From JAGLHV01 sp023143305 [NCBI: Clostridia bacterium] (GTDB lineage: Bacteria > CBDUZB01 > JAGLHV01), in contig DAOVVV010000014.1 of NCBI GenBank assembly GCA_030637025.1, forward strand, positions 1 to 59,416: DNA of 59,416 nt. Direction: 5' to 3'. The translations under genes were made by a program, and so were the position numbers. The notes under the pieces are model-generated. The model did no database searches, had not been told where the DNA came from, and saw nothing but the letters and a program-made list of their open reading frames with translations. Each line of letters starts with the position of its first letter. The first letter of the stretch is position 1. Of the stretch, positions 32,432 to 41,275 are shown in pieces.

Positions 32432-33937
32432 TTATTTTACAATACTTATTTTTATCGTTTCTTTCTTAATATCTGTCTTAACCAGGCAAAAGTAAGTCCC
32501 GTTAGCAACCACATTTCCATCCTTATCCCGGCCATCCCATTGAAAAGCGGAATTAATTCCTCCCCCCGCCTCTACTTTCCATTCATTTACTAAATTCCCG
32601 GTAAGGGTATATATCTTTATTTGGGCCTTTCCTGTTTTACCCATATAAAATTGAATAGTGGTTGTTCCCTGATGAGGATCAAAGGGATTAGGATAATTTA
32701 TGGAACGATAACTGTTCTCTTCTCCCTGTACTATGACCCCTTGTCCCCCGCAAATAATGCAGTTAACAGTATCCGCCATCATTATTGTCTGATAGCCGGG
32801 TGTTTTAAAAGTTATTGCTTCGGGAAAAAATTTGTTAAGTTCGCCTTCGCTAAAAGTATAATTTTCCGCTAAAATCGCCTGACTATCCGTAGAAGTAAAT
32901 TGTGTTGTTCCGGAATAAGTGAATACATTCCGATAAGGTTCGTATACCTCTACCCTGATATCTGCCGACGTTTCCACCGGCATATCCTGCGGCAATGAAA
33001 ACTTAAATTTAACCCCCGGTTGTATAGTAAAAGAATTAGTTTCTTTTTCTTCTCCTTCATTGCTTATTTTTAATTTTCTATCCTCCTCTGCACAACACAA
33101 AATAACCGCAAATATTTTCTCCCCTCCATCGCTAATCCCCTGCCAGTATTCAGCAGTCGGATAGAAAGGAACTGTTCCGTCCGGGGCATTACCCGGGGCA
33201 AAAACACCGTCGGCTCCGGTTACAAACACCATTCCCCCTGAATAATCCAGGTCAAGATTGCCATAATTATCTAACATCTGTATTCTCACTTCAAAGGGAC
33301 CCCCAGCCATTTGCGTACCAATAGTATTAATTTCATAATGAGTTTTTGTTACAGTTACGGTATCAATACCAACAGAATTAAGTGCTCTGCCCCCGGAAAA
33401 AACAATCACAGGATCATCACTCAAACTTGCCCCCGCTTTTATATGAACAGTACCGGATATTTGAACATCTACTGTCTGTAAGTCTGTCACTAATGTTTTT
33501 AAATCATAGGTAACAAAAAAATATCCCTCACCCCCAGTAGATATTGGATACCCGGGAGAAAAACAAACTGTAGCCGGTGAGCCGGAATTGAATGTTTGTG
33601 TATCCTTAAGTACAGATTCAGACGGATCAAAAACAGAATCATTATCAACCCAAATCTTAACTGTGTTTGCCTTAATACATAAGGCTGTGTCGGGATTGCC
33701 ACAAAAAGTAAGCGTAATTTTATCAACAGTATAAATATCTGATGAAGATTTATTTTCTGCTTTTAGTATTAAAATCAATTGTTCTTCTGTTCCCGGAAAA
33801 ACATCTTTATCTCCTACTAAAAGCGATGACCAGACAAAATCAGAAGCCCATCCCGACTTTATTCCCACCATCAGTAAATAAAAAGTAAAAAATAATATAC
33901 TTAATGCTTTCCAGCCATTACTCCTCACATGGGTCAT
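32432..33937 (-). CDS. Secreted protein with FlgD-Ig/type-A sorting-like C-terminal domain
   Basis: 501 residues, with a signal peptide ending near GWA (residue 31). The N-terminal half (DFVWSSLLVGDKDVFPGTEE, LKAENKSSSDIYTVDKITLT) looks like a beta-sandwich domain of unknown ligand, followed by invasin/Ig-like strands (EVRIQMLDNYGNLDLDYSGG). The last 85 residues are a sorting-type domain: INYPNPFDPHQGTTTIQFYM, IKIYTLTGNLV, WDGRDKDGNVVANGTYFC. The role is unknown; the C-terminal module suggests export to the surface together with the proteins at 1232 and 24034. GGGGGGTAG precedes ATG 33937. Confidence 0.8.
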   Translation of the reverse strand: MTHVRSNGWKALSILFFTFYLLMVGIKSGWASDFVWSSLLVGDKDVFPGTEEQLILILKAENKSSSDIYTVDKITLTFCGNPDTALCIKANTVKIWVDNDSVFDPSESVLKDTQTFNSGSPATVCFSPGYPISTGGEGYFFVTYDLKTLVTDLQTVDVQISGTVHIKAGASLSDDPVIVFSGGRALNSVGIDTVTVTKTHYEINTIGTQMAGGPFEVRIQMLDNYGNLDLDYSGGMVFVTGADGVFAPGNAPDGTVPFYPTAEYWQGISDGGEKIFAVILCCAEEDRKLKISNEGEEKETNSFTIQPGVKFKFSLPQDMPVETSADIRVEVYEPYRNVFTYSGTTQFTSTDSQAILAENYTFSEGELNKFFPEAITFKTPGYQTIMMADTVNCIICGGQGVIVQGEENSYRSINYPNPFDPHQGTTTIQFYMGKTGKAQIKIYTLTGNLVNEWKVEAGGGINSAFQWDGRDKDGNVVANGTYFCLVKTDIKKETIKISIVK

Positions 33938-33966
33938 ATTCTACCCCCCCGAACTACTTCGGTAAT

Positions 33967-34121
33967 AAGAGTTCTGCAAAATAACAGATTCTGTCATTCC
34001 GCTCCGCCTCATCCGCCTTAGGCGGAGGATGATGCGGAATCTATAATGTTCTTAAATATCAATAGATTCCTGCTTTCGCAGGAATGACAATAAAGCTAAA
34101 AAGGCTATTTTGCAGAAGTCT
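33967..34121. mobile_element. MITE-like element, family 1, copy 2
   Basis: Same terminal inverted repeats as 782-913 (AAGAGTTCTGCAAAATA at 33967-33983; inverted end at 34106-34121) and the same interior REP hairpin (34065-34088). The first interior palindrome is extended by a TCCGCCTTAGGCGGA unit, so it is about 23 bp longer than copy 1. No convincing target-site duplication remains. Confidence 0.75.
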
Positions 34122-34129
34122 AACATTGG

Positions 34130-34255
34130 TAATGTCAAAAATGTTCAGTCTCGCCTCGGCGAAACATGGGTAATTCATTTTGTTAAAAGTACTTGTTTTC
34201 CCCCTTTTTCAAAGGGGGAAATTGCTTACCATTTCTCTCATTTTTTTTGACATTA
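34130..34255. mobile_element. MITE-like element, family 3
   Basis: The ends TAATGTCAAAA (34130-34140) and TTTTTTGACATTA (to 34255) are inverted repeats. The interior has CTCGCCTCGGCGAAACATGG and a CCCCCTTT..AAAGGGGG palindrome. The left half recurs at about 57309-57354. It directly follows the family-1 element; the rest of 33938-34327 contains no gene. Confidence 0.55.
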
Positions 34256-34327
34256 GTTCTACTTCCATACAATTTTACCAATTATAACAAACATAAAAGA
34301 GAAATTCAATTGAAAACAGAAGTAAAA

Positions 34328-34693
34328 TCAATTATTTGCTTTTTCCAGTAAGGCCCATAATTTATTCATATTTATGGGTTTCTGGATAATTTCAAAATTA
34401 ACATTTCTCAGTTTTTCTTTATAAAAAGCATCGTCGGCAAAAGCGGTAACCATTATAACCATTATATCCGGAACAATTCCCCTTAAAGTTTTTAAAGTAT
34501 CTACACCGTCTATTCCCGGCATTTTAATATCTAAAAGAACCACATCAAACCCATTATTCTTAACTAATTCTATTGCCTGATATCCATCTCCCACTTCAAC
34601 AACTTCATATCCTTTTAACTGCAGAATATCAAATAAATTATTCCGTAATTTTTCATTGTCGTCTACTATTAATATTTTAAGTTTTTCAGACAA
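34328..34693 (-). CDS. Stand-alone receiver (CheY-like response regulator)
   Basis: A 121-residue single-domain response regulator. The acidic pair is in ILIVDDNEKLRNNL, the phosphoacceptor Asp is in VVLLDIKMPGIDGV, the switch Thr in VMVTAFAD and the conserved Lys in IIQKPINM. There is no output domain, so it must act by protein-protein contact or in a phosphorelay. The most likely donor is the 1758-residue histidine kinase encoded just upstream on the same strand. Start codon TTG 34693 follows AGGAG at 7 nt. Confidence 0.92.
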   Translation of the reverse strand: MSEKLKILIVDDNEKLRNNLFDILQLKGYEVVEVGDGYQAIELVKNNGFDVVLLDIKMPGIDGVDTLKTLRGIVPDIMVIMVTAFADDAFYKEKLRNVNFEIIQKPINMNKLWALLEKANN

Positions 34694-34932
34694 TTTTCTT
34701 CTCCTTTATAAAATACTTCCTAAGAGTAGTTGCCCAATGAACTTGTACTGAATGTAATCAAAGTGTGGGGCTAATGAATACTTTTTCGACGGGCGTCATA
34801 AATGTCGCCCCTACAATTGCTTTAAAAATCCGGGTTGTGACACAATCTGCAACCACGAAATGACAAATTTCCCGGATTATTACTTCTTCCTATCATGAGT
34901 GAGAACAAATTTTACAGGAATGCCGACAATCG
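34694..34932. repeat. Short dispersed repeats between receiver and kinase genes
   Basis: 34728-34768 contains CAATGAACTTGTACTGAATG, whose reverse complement recurs near 42620-42650. 34792-34815 is the GGGCGTCAT..ATGTCGCCC palindrome. 34848-34863 carries TTGTGACACAATCTGC, an end of the family-2 MITE. Confidence 0.55.
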
Positions 34933-37900
34933 TCAAGCAAGGGGTAAGGTTATAATTACTTCTGTTCCCCGGCCAACTTTAGATTTAATTTTAATACCCC
35001 CTTTATGTTTCTCAAAAATCATTTTACAAATGGAGAGACCAAACCCAAATCCCCGCGTTTTAGTACTAAATAAAGGTTTAAATATTTTATCTACACATTC
35101 CGGATCAATACCCGCTCCGGTATCTATAAACGATATTTCAACCTGTTTATCTGCTTGCCGGAAAACATCTATGTTAAGTACCCCCCCGTCATCACTCATT
35201 GACTCCACCGCATTTTTGATGATATTATTAAAAGCCATATAAAGTTGTTCTTTATCTGCATTTATAAAAATTTCTTCCACGGGAATATTTTTTATTATCT
35301 TTACTTTACTTAATACTTCCGATGAATCAATTGTATAATTAATAACTTCTATCAAATTTATCTTTTCCTTATGAGGATCTTTCATTCCGGAAAGACTTAA
35401 AAGACTGTCAATAATTAAGGCTGATTTTTTTACTTCCGCCTCGATAAATTCAATGTGTTTGCGCAACCCTTCATCTGCCGTTCCCAATTTCATTTTAAGA
35501 TAATAGGCAGAGGTATTAATAATACTCAGAGGGTTGCGAATCTCATGTGATATGCTTCCTGCCAATTGCCCCAGGGTAGCCAAACGCCCTGCCACCAATA
35601 AATCTTCCCGGGTTTTACGCAACTGACGAGTTCTTTGCTCCACCATTTCTTCCAGATGTTCCCTGTGCCGTTTTAAAACAGCTTCCGTCTGCTTCATTCT
35701 TTCTAACAATCGGGCATTATCCAGAGAAATAGCTGCCTGATAAGTAAATAATTTAGTTAAGTCTATTCTTTCCGCGGTAAAAATGGAATCACTTAAACGA
35801 TTTTCCAGATAAAGAATTCCGACTAATTTATTCTGCTTAACAATCTCCAGGCAAAGCACGGACTTAAGCTTCATTTCCTGAACTTCGGGATTATTTTTAA
35901 AAGGCCCTTTTTCCGAAGCATTTTCCAGCAATATCATTTCTTTAGTGCGATATACATAACGAACAATAGCATGACATATATCCGGAAAATCTTCCACCTT
36001 TTGATTTATGGTTTTTACCACGTTTTTTTCCAGAATATGACTCTCAGCACGAATAATCAAATCACCGTTTTCTTCCATAATCAAATATCCATGCTGGGCA
36101 CCGGAACTTTCCAAAACCACATTCATAATTTTGTGTAAAATGACATTTTCTTCTGTTTCCGCCGGAATAACCAGGCAGGATTTCATTAAATAGTTTACAT
36201 CTATATTGGGAAGCACGGGAACAGATTCAAGGGGTGCAGGCAAAAGAACCGGTAAATCTTCCTTAAAATGTTCCGAATATTTTTCCTTCAAACAAATTTC
36301 TTTTTGTTCCGCATGACATTTTTTATATAATCGAATTGCTTCCCTCAAAAAAGAACCTCTTAGATCTTCATAATGAGGTTTTGCTTTTATATATTCTTCC
36401 TCGGGGGTACAAATCCACCATCTATCACAATGAGGCCTTTTCTTCTGGCATTCTTTATACCTGGGACAAATTTTAGCAAAATCAGAAAGATCTGCGATAA
36501 ATTCCCCCAAACATTCATTAAGATACCCTTCTAAAAATGTATAGCGGTATTGACAGGCCAGACTGATGGCATCAAAATATAAATTTCTGGCTTCCCTTAA
36601 GTCTCCCACTACCCGTTCTTTTTCTGCATAAACAAAAACCAGATAAGCTTTCAACAAAGGCCCTAAAGAAGCCCATTTTTCAATCTTCTTTATCAACGGC
36701 TGGATATATGATATTAACTTTTCTTTATCCTTATATTTAATTCCCCGTTCATGCAAACGTAAAGCGTTCAGTACTAAAAAAATATGCCATTGCCGTTTCA
36801 ATACATTATCGGTCAAACCGGTTAAATAATCTTTGACCTTTTGTAAAAACTCCTCAGCTTTTTTATATTCTCCAAAATAATAACAGGAAAAAGCCATATG
36901 CACATAATAACTTCCTACCGAAGCAATATGATTTTCTTTTTCCCATTGTTTTAGTTTTTTCTCCATGGAAACAGGAATATAATCCTTTTTCATTGGTTCT
37001 ACCCAGGAAGCCTGCATTGCCTCTGCCAGATGAACGGAAAAATATAAATGATATTTATTAGAAAATTCCAGACATTCCCGGGCATATTCCTGGATTTTCA
37101 AAAAATCAGCTCCCTGCACCTGTAAATTCCACATCAACGGTCCATAAGAAAGTCCTGCATTATAAAGGTCACCTGAATTTTTACCGCATTGTATGGACTT
37201 TAGACAATAATCAACGATATCTTCCGGATGACTACGGGAATGCATATTACACCAGACTATACCGTTCATTCCCCGGGTAGCGCCAAAAGTATTGGGATAT
37301 TTTTCACATAAATTACGCGCAAGGTCTTCGTATTTAAAAGCTTTTTCAAATTCACCTTTTTCTGCCAAATAAAGGCCCATAATAGAAAAAGAATAAATTA
37401 CCGATTCATCCATTATTCCGGCCAAACATTGCTGAGTTGACTGTACTGCGGAAAGATACAATTGCTCTACAAAACCCGACATATATAAATCCGGAATAAG
37501 TTCACTATAAAAAGATAATTCGATTTTTCCTCTTCGATCCTGAGTAAAGGGCATATTAAGAATTGTCTTCCAGATATCAATATCTTTGGTTTCAATCTCT
37601 TTCATCAGTTGTTCTCTTTTCCGGTCTGCTTTCCGGGAATTAACCGGTATTTTTTTATTAAAATAAGCTAAACCGCGATTGGCAATCTCAATAGCTTTAA
37701 TAAAATTACCAATGGAAGAAAGAGAGGTAGTCTGTTCTGCCAAACATTCTGCTTTATCCAGATCTGTCTTGGCATTATCCAGTAATTGATTGATTAATTT
37801 CTCGGAATTATCATAATTGCCGCACATTAATTCTGTCTTTGCTGCCTTTTGATAAATCTTAAACGTTTCTTCATAATGGGTTGCCCAGCAATCTTCGGGA

Positions 37901-40209
37901 AGAATTTCTCTGGCTAATCTAAAATATTCATTAGCTGCTTTTGTTGCCAGGGCAGCCAAAGCTTTATTTCCCGCTTTATAATTTATCATTGATAAATGAT
38001 AAGTAGTTTTATTATCCAACACCCCGGGGCGCCCCAGATTTAAATGGTTAGCTATGGAAAAAAAATTATCCAGTTTTTCCAAATCCGTTCCTTCCGGGAT
38101 AACTGATAATAGGTGATTTCCTATATCCCAATGTATTCTAACCCTTTTTTCAGAATCAATTTTATTCAAAATGGCTTCCTGCACCCGATCGTGAACAAAC
38201 TGCAAATCATTTTTATTTTCCATCAAAAGGCCCTGTACTAATGTGAGCTTTAAAATCTCAAAAGTATTTACTAAGGGGACTTCTTTAACCATTGAAATAT
38301 CAGTGGGTGAAAAAAGATTACCCATACAAGCACAATATTCAAGTAAGTCTCTAGTCAAAAAAGGTAATTTCTGCATTTTAGCACTAAAAAGAGCTACTAC
38401 AGTAGACGGCATATTTGTTTCTCTTATTTTATTAAAATCCCATTGCCAATGTTGACTTTCATCTAAAAAAATCAAATTTTCATTATGAAGATAAGATAAA
38501 ATCTCACTTACGAATAAAGGATTTCCTTCTGAAAGGTCGGTGATGAAAATAGATAATTCTTCATTTTGAGCAAGAGGCGAATCAAGAATATAAGCTACCA
38601 TCTCATGACAATATTTGTGTTCCAACGGTACCAGTTCAATTTGTTGAAGCGGTTGCTTGTTTTCTTTAATTTTTTGTATCAACCGTAGTAAAGGATGACC
38701 GGTCTTTACTTCATTGTGACGATAAGCTCCAATAAAAAAAAGATAGCTGTAATCCCGGCAATTATTAAAGACACTCTCTAAAAAATCAAAAGTAGCTGTA
38801 TCACACCACTGAAGGTCATCAATAAATAAAATAAGAGGGTTTTCCCGGCTGGCCAAACAACTTAAAAATTTACCAAAAAGGTCATTAAACCGATTTTTTG
38901 ATTCCACCGGGGGAAGCAATTTAACTTCCGGCTGAGACCCAATCAATATTTCCAATTCCGGAATAACATCGGTTATAATTTTAGCATTTGATCCTACAAC
39001 CTTAATGATTTTCTCTTTCCAGATTTTAACCCGGGCATCACTTTCGGTTAATAATGTTCTGATTAAATTAGATAAACTTTGAATAAGTGCACTATAAGGA
39101 ACTTTCTTTTGATAAAGATCGAATTTTCCGGAACTAAAATAACCCCTCTGTTCAATAATCGGCTTTTGCAGTTCCTGAATCAACCTGGTCTTTCCAATAC
39201 CCGGTAATCCGGAAACAAATAAAGAACGAAAAAAACCCTGTGTTACCTGTTGATATTCATTCAGAATTGTTTTTACTTCATTCTTGCGGCCTACCATTTT
39301 TGAAATAAAGGTAACCCTCCAGGCATAAGTATCGCTGCCCAGAGCAAAGTCAGCAATAGTTCCCCCATCCAGATATTGATCACGGCATTGTATAATATCT
39401 GCCAGCAGTATCTTCCCACTCTGATAACGTTTTTCCGGCTGTTTGAGAATCAACTTAGCCACTATCTTACTTATCATTTTAGGAATTCGAGGATTCAACT
39501 CGCTAATATATAAAGCTTCTTCTGCCAGATGAGAATGAATTAATTCCAAAGGATCAAGCGAAAAAAAAGGAAGTTTGCCGGTTAATAATTCATAAAAAAT
39601 AATCCCTAAGGAATAAAGGTCGGAAGAAAATTCCACCCGGTGATTTATCCGGCCGGTTTGTTCCGGAGAAGTATAAGCCAGGGTTCCTTCAACAAATGAA
39701 CGGTCATAAATAAAGTGACTTACTTCCCTGACGTCTATGGAAGAGATAAAATCTATTAATCGAATTTCCAGTGTCTGAGGATTAATTAATATATTATGCG
39801 GCTTAACGCCCCCATAAATAATACCCGCTTCATGGACTTTATTTAATGCCTGAGTTAAAGGGCAACTTATTGCAAAAAAATCTTCCAAAGAAACTTCATC
39901 TTGAGTTGAGGCCCATTCATTAAGCGGAATACCGTCAAAATAATCCCGAACAATAAAAGGAATATTATTCTTAATTTCAAAAGATAAAGGCTTTACCAGC
40001 ACAGGATCTTTTAAAACTTTTAACCGTTCAATTTTTTGCCGGAAATGTATTTTTCGATGTTCGGGAAGATAACTAACTTTTAAAATCTTTAAAACCAATA
40101 GTTTCTCAGGGTCTTTTTTATTAAAAACTTTATAAATAATTGATTGGGTGTCTTCTCTAAGTTTCCGGACAATTTCATAATTGGAAATAGATATCTTTTT
40201 TTCGTTCAT
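34933..40209 (-). CDS. Giant protein-kinase-like / AAA ATPase / GAF / histidine kinase signalling protein
   Basis: 1758 residues with the architecture of the known trifunctional Ser/Thr kinase-ATPase-histidine kinase family. Residues 10-275 form a protein-kinase fold with VLK Lys41, but the HRD motif reads YGGVKPHN (132-139) and DFG reads DFI (153-155), so the catalytic Asp is missing. An AAA_16-type ATPase follows, with Walker A SGLPGIGKT (333-341) and Walker B PLILFIDDLQWCD. A long helical/TPR-like region comes next, with a four-cysteine cluster at 1248-1267, then a GAF domain (around 1330-1480) and a histidine kinase (SHEIRNPL, His1555; NNIIKNAVESM; DTGAGID; FGFGLSICK). It is probably cytoplasmic because no membrane segments are seen. 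Two receivers flank the gene. Confidence 0.9.
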   Translation of the reverse strand: MNEKKISISNYEIVRKLREDTQSIIYKVFNKKDPEKLLVLKILKVSYLPEHRKIHFRQKIERLKVLKDPVLVKPLSFEIKNNIPFIVRDYFDGIPLNEWASTQDEVSLEDFFAISCPLTQALNKVHEAGIIYGGVKPHNILINPQTLEIRLIDFISSIDVREVSHFIYDRSFVEGTLAYTSPEQTGRINHRVEFSSDLYSLGIIFYELLTGKLPFFSLDPLELIHSHLAEEALYISELNPRIPKMISKIVAKLILKQPEKRYQSGKILLADIIQCRDQYLDGGTIADFALGSDTYAWRVTFISKMVGRKNEVKTILNEYQQVTQGFFRSLFVSGLPGIGKTRLIQELQKPIIEQRGYFSSGKFDLYQKKVPYSALIQSLSNLIRTLLTESDARVKIWKEKIIKVVGSNAKIITDVIPELEILIGSQPEVKLLPPVESKNRFNDLFGKFLSCLASRENPLILFIDDLQWCDTATFDFLESVFNNCRDYSYLFFIGAYRHNEVKTGHPLLRLIQKIKENKQPLQQIELVPLEHKYCHEMVAYILDSPLAQNEELSIFITDLSEGNPLFVSEILSYLHNENLIFLDESQHWQWDFNKIRETNMPSTVVALFSAKMQKLPFLTRDLLEYCACMGNLFSPTDISMVKEVPLVNTFEILKLTLVQGLLMENKNDLQFVHDRVQEAILNKIDSEKRVRIHWDIGNHLLSVIPEGTDLEKLDNFFSIANHLNLGRPGVLDNKTTYHLSMINYKAGNKALAALATKAANEYFRLAREILPEDCWATHYEETFKIYQKAAKTELMCGNYDNSEKLINQLLDNAKTDLDKAECLAEQTTSLSSIGNFIKAIEIANRGLAYFNKKIPVNSRKADRKREQLMKEIETKDIDIWKTILNMPFTQDRRGKIELSFYSELIPDLYMSGFVEQLYLSAVQSTQQCLAGIMDESVIYSFSIMGLYLAEKGEFEKAFKYEDLARNLCEKYPNTFGATRGMNGIVWCNMHSRSHPEDIVDYCLKSIQCGKNSGDLYNAGLSYGPLMWNLQVQGADFLKIQEYARECLEFSNKYHLYFSVHLAEAMQASWVEPMKKDYIPVSMEKKLKQWEKENHIASVGSYYVHMAFSCYYFGEYKKAEEFLQKVKDYLTGLTDNVLKRQWHIFLVLNALRLHERGIKYKDKEKLISYIQPLIKKIEKWASLGPLLKAYLVFVYAEKERVVGDLREARNLYFDAISLACQYRYTFLEGYLNECLGEFIADLSDFAKICPRYKECQKKRPHCDRWWICTPEEEYIKAKPHYEDLRGSFLREAIRLYKKCHAEQKEICLKEKYSEHFKEDLPVLLPAPLESVPVLPNIDVNYLMKSCLVIPAETEENVILHKIMNVVLESSGAQHGYLIMEENGDLIIRAESHILEKNVVKTINQKVEDFPDICHAIVRYVYRTKEMILLENASEKGPFKNNPEVQEMKLKSVLCLEIVKQNKLVGILYLENRLSDSIFTAERIDLTKLFTYQAAISLDNARLLERMKQTEAVLKRHREHLEEMVEQRTRQLRKTREDLLVAGRLATLGQLAGSISHEIRNPLSIINTSAYYLKMKLGTADEGLRKHIEFIEAEVKKSALIIDSLLSLSGMKDPHKEKINLIEVINYTIDSSEVLSKVKIIKNIPVEEIFINADKEQLYMAFNNIIKNAVESMSDDGGVLNIDVFRQADKQVEISFIDTGAGIDPECVDKIFKPLFSTKTRGFGFGLSICKMIFEKHKGGIKIKSKVGRGTEVIITLPLA

Positions 40210-40293
40210 TATTCCAATCTATCCTTTTTTTTAAATTGAGTTCTAATTCATCAAGTACTATTTCAATCTTTAAATTATTATTCCGCTTGAATT

Positions 40294-40662
40294 TCACACT
40301 AACAATGCTTTTTCAATCATCACTTTTAAATCATCTACATTAAAGGGTTTTTGCATAAAAGCAAAAGCACCATCATCAATTGCTTTATCCGAATTTTTTA
40401 TAGAACTAAAACCGGTCAAAATAATTACTATTATTTTCTCATTTATTTTTTTTATTTCCTTTAATAAATCTAACCCCGACCCATCGGAAAGCTTAATATC
40501 GACCAGAGCTAAATGATAAAGATTTTCTGTTATTTCTTTTTTTGCTTGAGCAATACTTTCAACAGCAGTTATCTTATAACCTTCTTCTTCTAATATTAGA
40601 CCCAGAATCTCACTATTTCTGGCATCATCATCTACAATAAGAATATTAATGTTTTTCTTCAT
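40294..40662 (-). CDS. Stand-alone receiver (CheY-like response regulator)
   Basis: 122 residues with the receiver landmarks INILIVDDDARNSEIL (acidic cluster), LALVDIKLSDGSGLDLLKEI (phosphoacceptor Asp), VIILTGFSSI (Thr) and AFMQKPFNVDDL (Lys). No output domain. It lies 84 nt upstream of the giant kinase on the same strand, so the two probably share a transcript; together with the receiver at 34328-34693 this suggests a multi-step or branched phosphorelay. Confidence 0.92.
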   Translation of the reverse strand: MKKNINILIVDDDARNSEILGLILEEEGYKITAVESIAQAKKEITENLYHLALVDIKLSDGSGLDLLKEIKKINEKIIVIILTGFSSIKNSDKAIDDGAFAFMQKPFNVDDLKVMIEKALLV

Positions 40663-40709
40663 TTTTATTTTATTCTTCCTCTTTCTAAACTACTCGCTAC
40701 AACTTACTT

Positions 40710-40852
40710 GCCCATGAACCACTCGTTTGTCTCGGGTACATGGTTAAAGAATGGTACATGGACACAAACTTTTTAACAATACATTCTGCCATGAACCACT
40801 CGCTACGCTCGGGTACATGGCTCTCCGCCACAAACTGAAAGTTTGTGGCGGA
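40710..40852. repeat. Two copies of a CATGAACCACTCG..GGGTACATGG repeat and a tRNA-end hairpin
   Basis: CATGAACCACTCG..CTCGGGTACATGG occurs at about 40712-40742 and 40790-40820. 40823-40851 is a near-perfect palindrome CTCCGCCACAAACT-GAA-AGTTTGTGGCGGAG; its right half is the 3' end of the tRNA-Ser gene including the encoded CCA. There is no T tract after it. Confidence 0.7.
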
Positions 40853-40935
40853 GAGAGAGGGATTTGAACCCCCGGTAGCCTTTCGGCTACACTGGTTTTC
40901 AAGACCAGCGCCTTCAACCACTCGGCCATCTCTCC
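40846..40935 (-). tRNA. tRNA-Ser (anticodon UGA), CCA encoded
   Basis: The 90-nt sequence on the minus strand starts GGAGAGATGGCCGAGTGGTT (acceptor and D arm). The anticodon stem-loop is CTGGTCTTGAAAACCAG with anticodon TGA, the long variable arm is GTAGCCGAAAGGCTAC, the T arm is GGGGGTTCAAATCCC and the 3' end is TCTCTCCGCCA. The long variable arm and the anticodon both identify serine. The tRNA begins 1 nt after the stop of the BON-like gene, downstream of serS. Confidence 0.97.
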
Positions 40936-40936
40936 A

Positions 40937-41257
40937 TTAACCCTCTTCTTTTTTTGCACTAATCTGAGCCCATCGTCCTCCTGTTTTTTTCCAGCCTTCC
41001 ATTTTAAAGTGCACAGATCTTACTTGAGGAATAGCCAATATTGCTAATTCTAAATTTTTAAGAATACCCATTACGACCGTCAGAACACCGGCATCATCCT
41101 GCCCCTTACCGGTAAAAGTTAAAACTCCTTTTAAATTAACCACCCCTTTGACTGTACTAATTCTGAGTTTACCCGGATCTATCCACCGTTTTACTAACTC
41201 TCTTTTGACTGCAGTATTGATTTTCCAGTCATCTTTTACACTTGTAGGACCTGCCAT
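40937..41257 (-). CDS. BON-like domain protein
   Basis: 106 residues, no signal peptide. The core DDWKINTAVKRELVKRWIDP then GKLRISTVKGVVNLKGVLTF resembles a BON domain (alpha-beta-beta with a V.L.G strand), while the second half (VVMGILKNLELAILAIPQVR then SVHFKMEGWKKTG) completes the fold. BON domains bind phospholipids or other ligands; a cytoplasmic single-domain form has no assigned role. The gene lies 18 nt after serS and 1 nt before the tRNA-Ser gene. AGGAGG precedes ATG 41257 by about 10 nt. Confidence 0.65.
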   Translation of the reverse strand: MAGPTSVKDDWKINTAVKRELVKRWIDPGKLRISTVKGVVNLKGVLTFTGKGQDDAGVLTVVMGILKNLELAILAIPQVRSVHFKMEGWKKTGGRWAQISAKKEEG

Positions 41258-41275
41258 AATGCATATACCTCCTTT

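Noticed and set aside
40697-40959. Minus-strand open frames across the tRNA
   Set aside because: They overlap the complete tRNA-Ser gene, and their peptides (NQCSRKATGGSNPSLS) are translations of the tRNA sequence.
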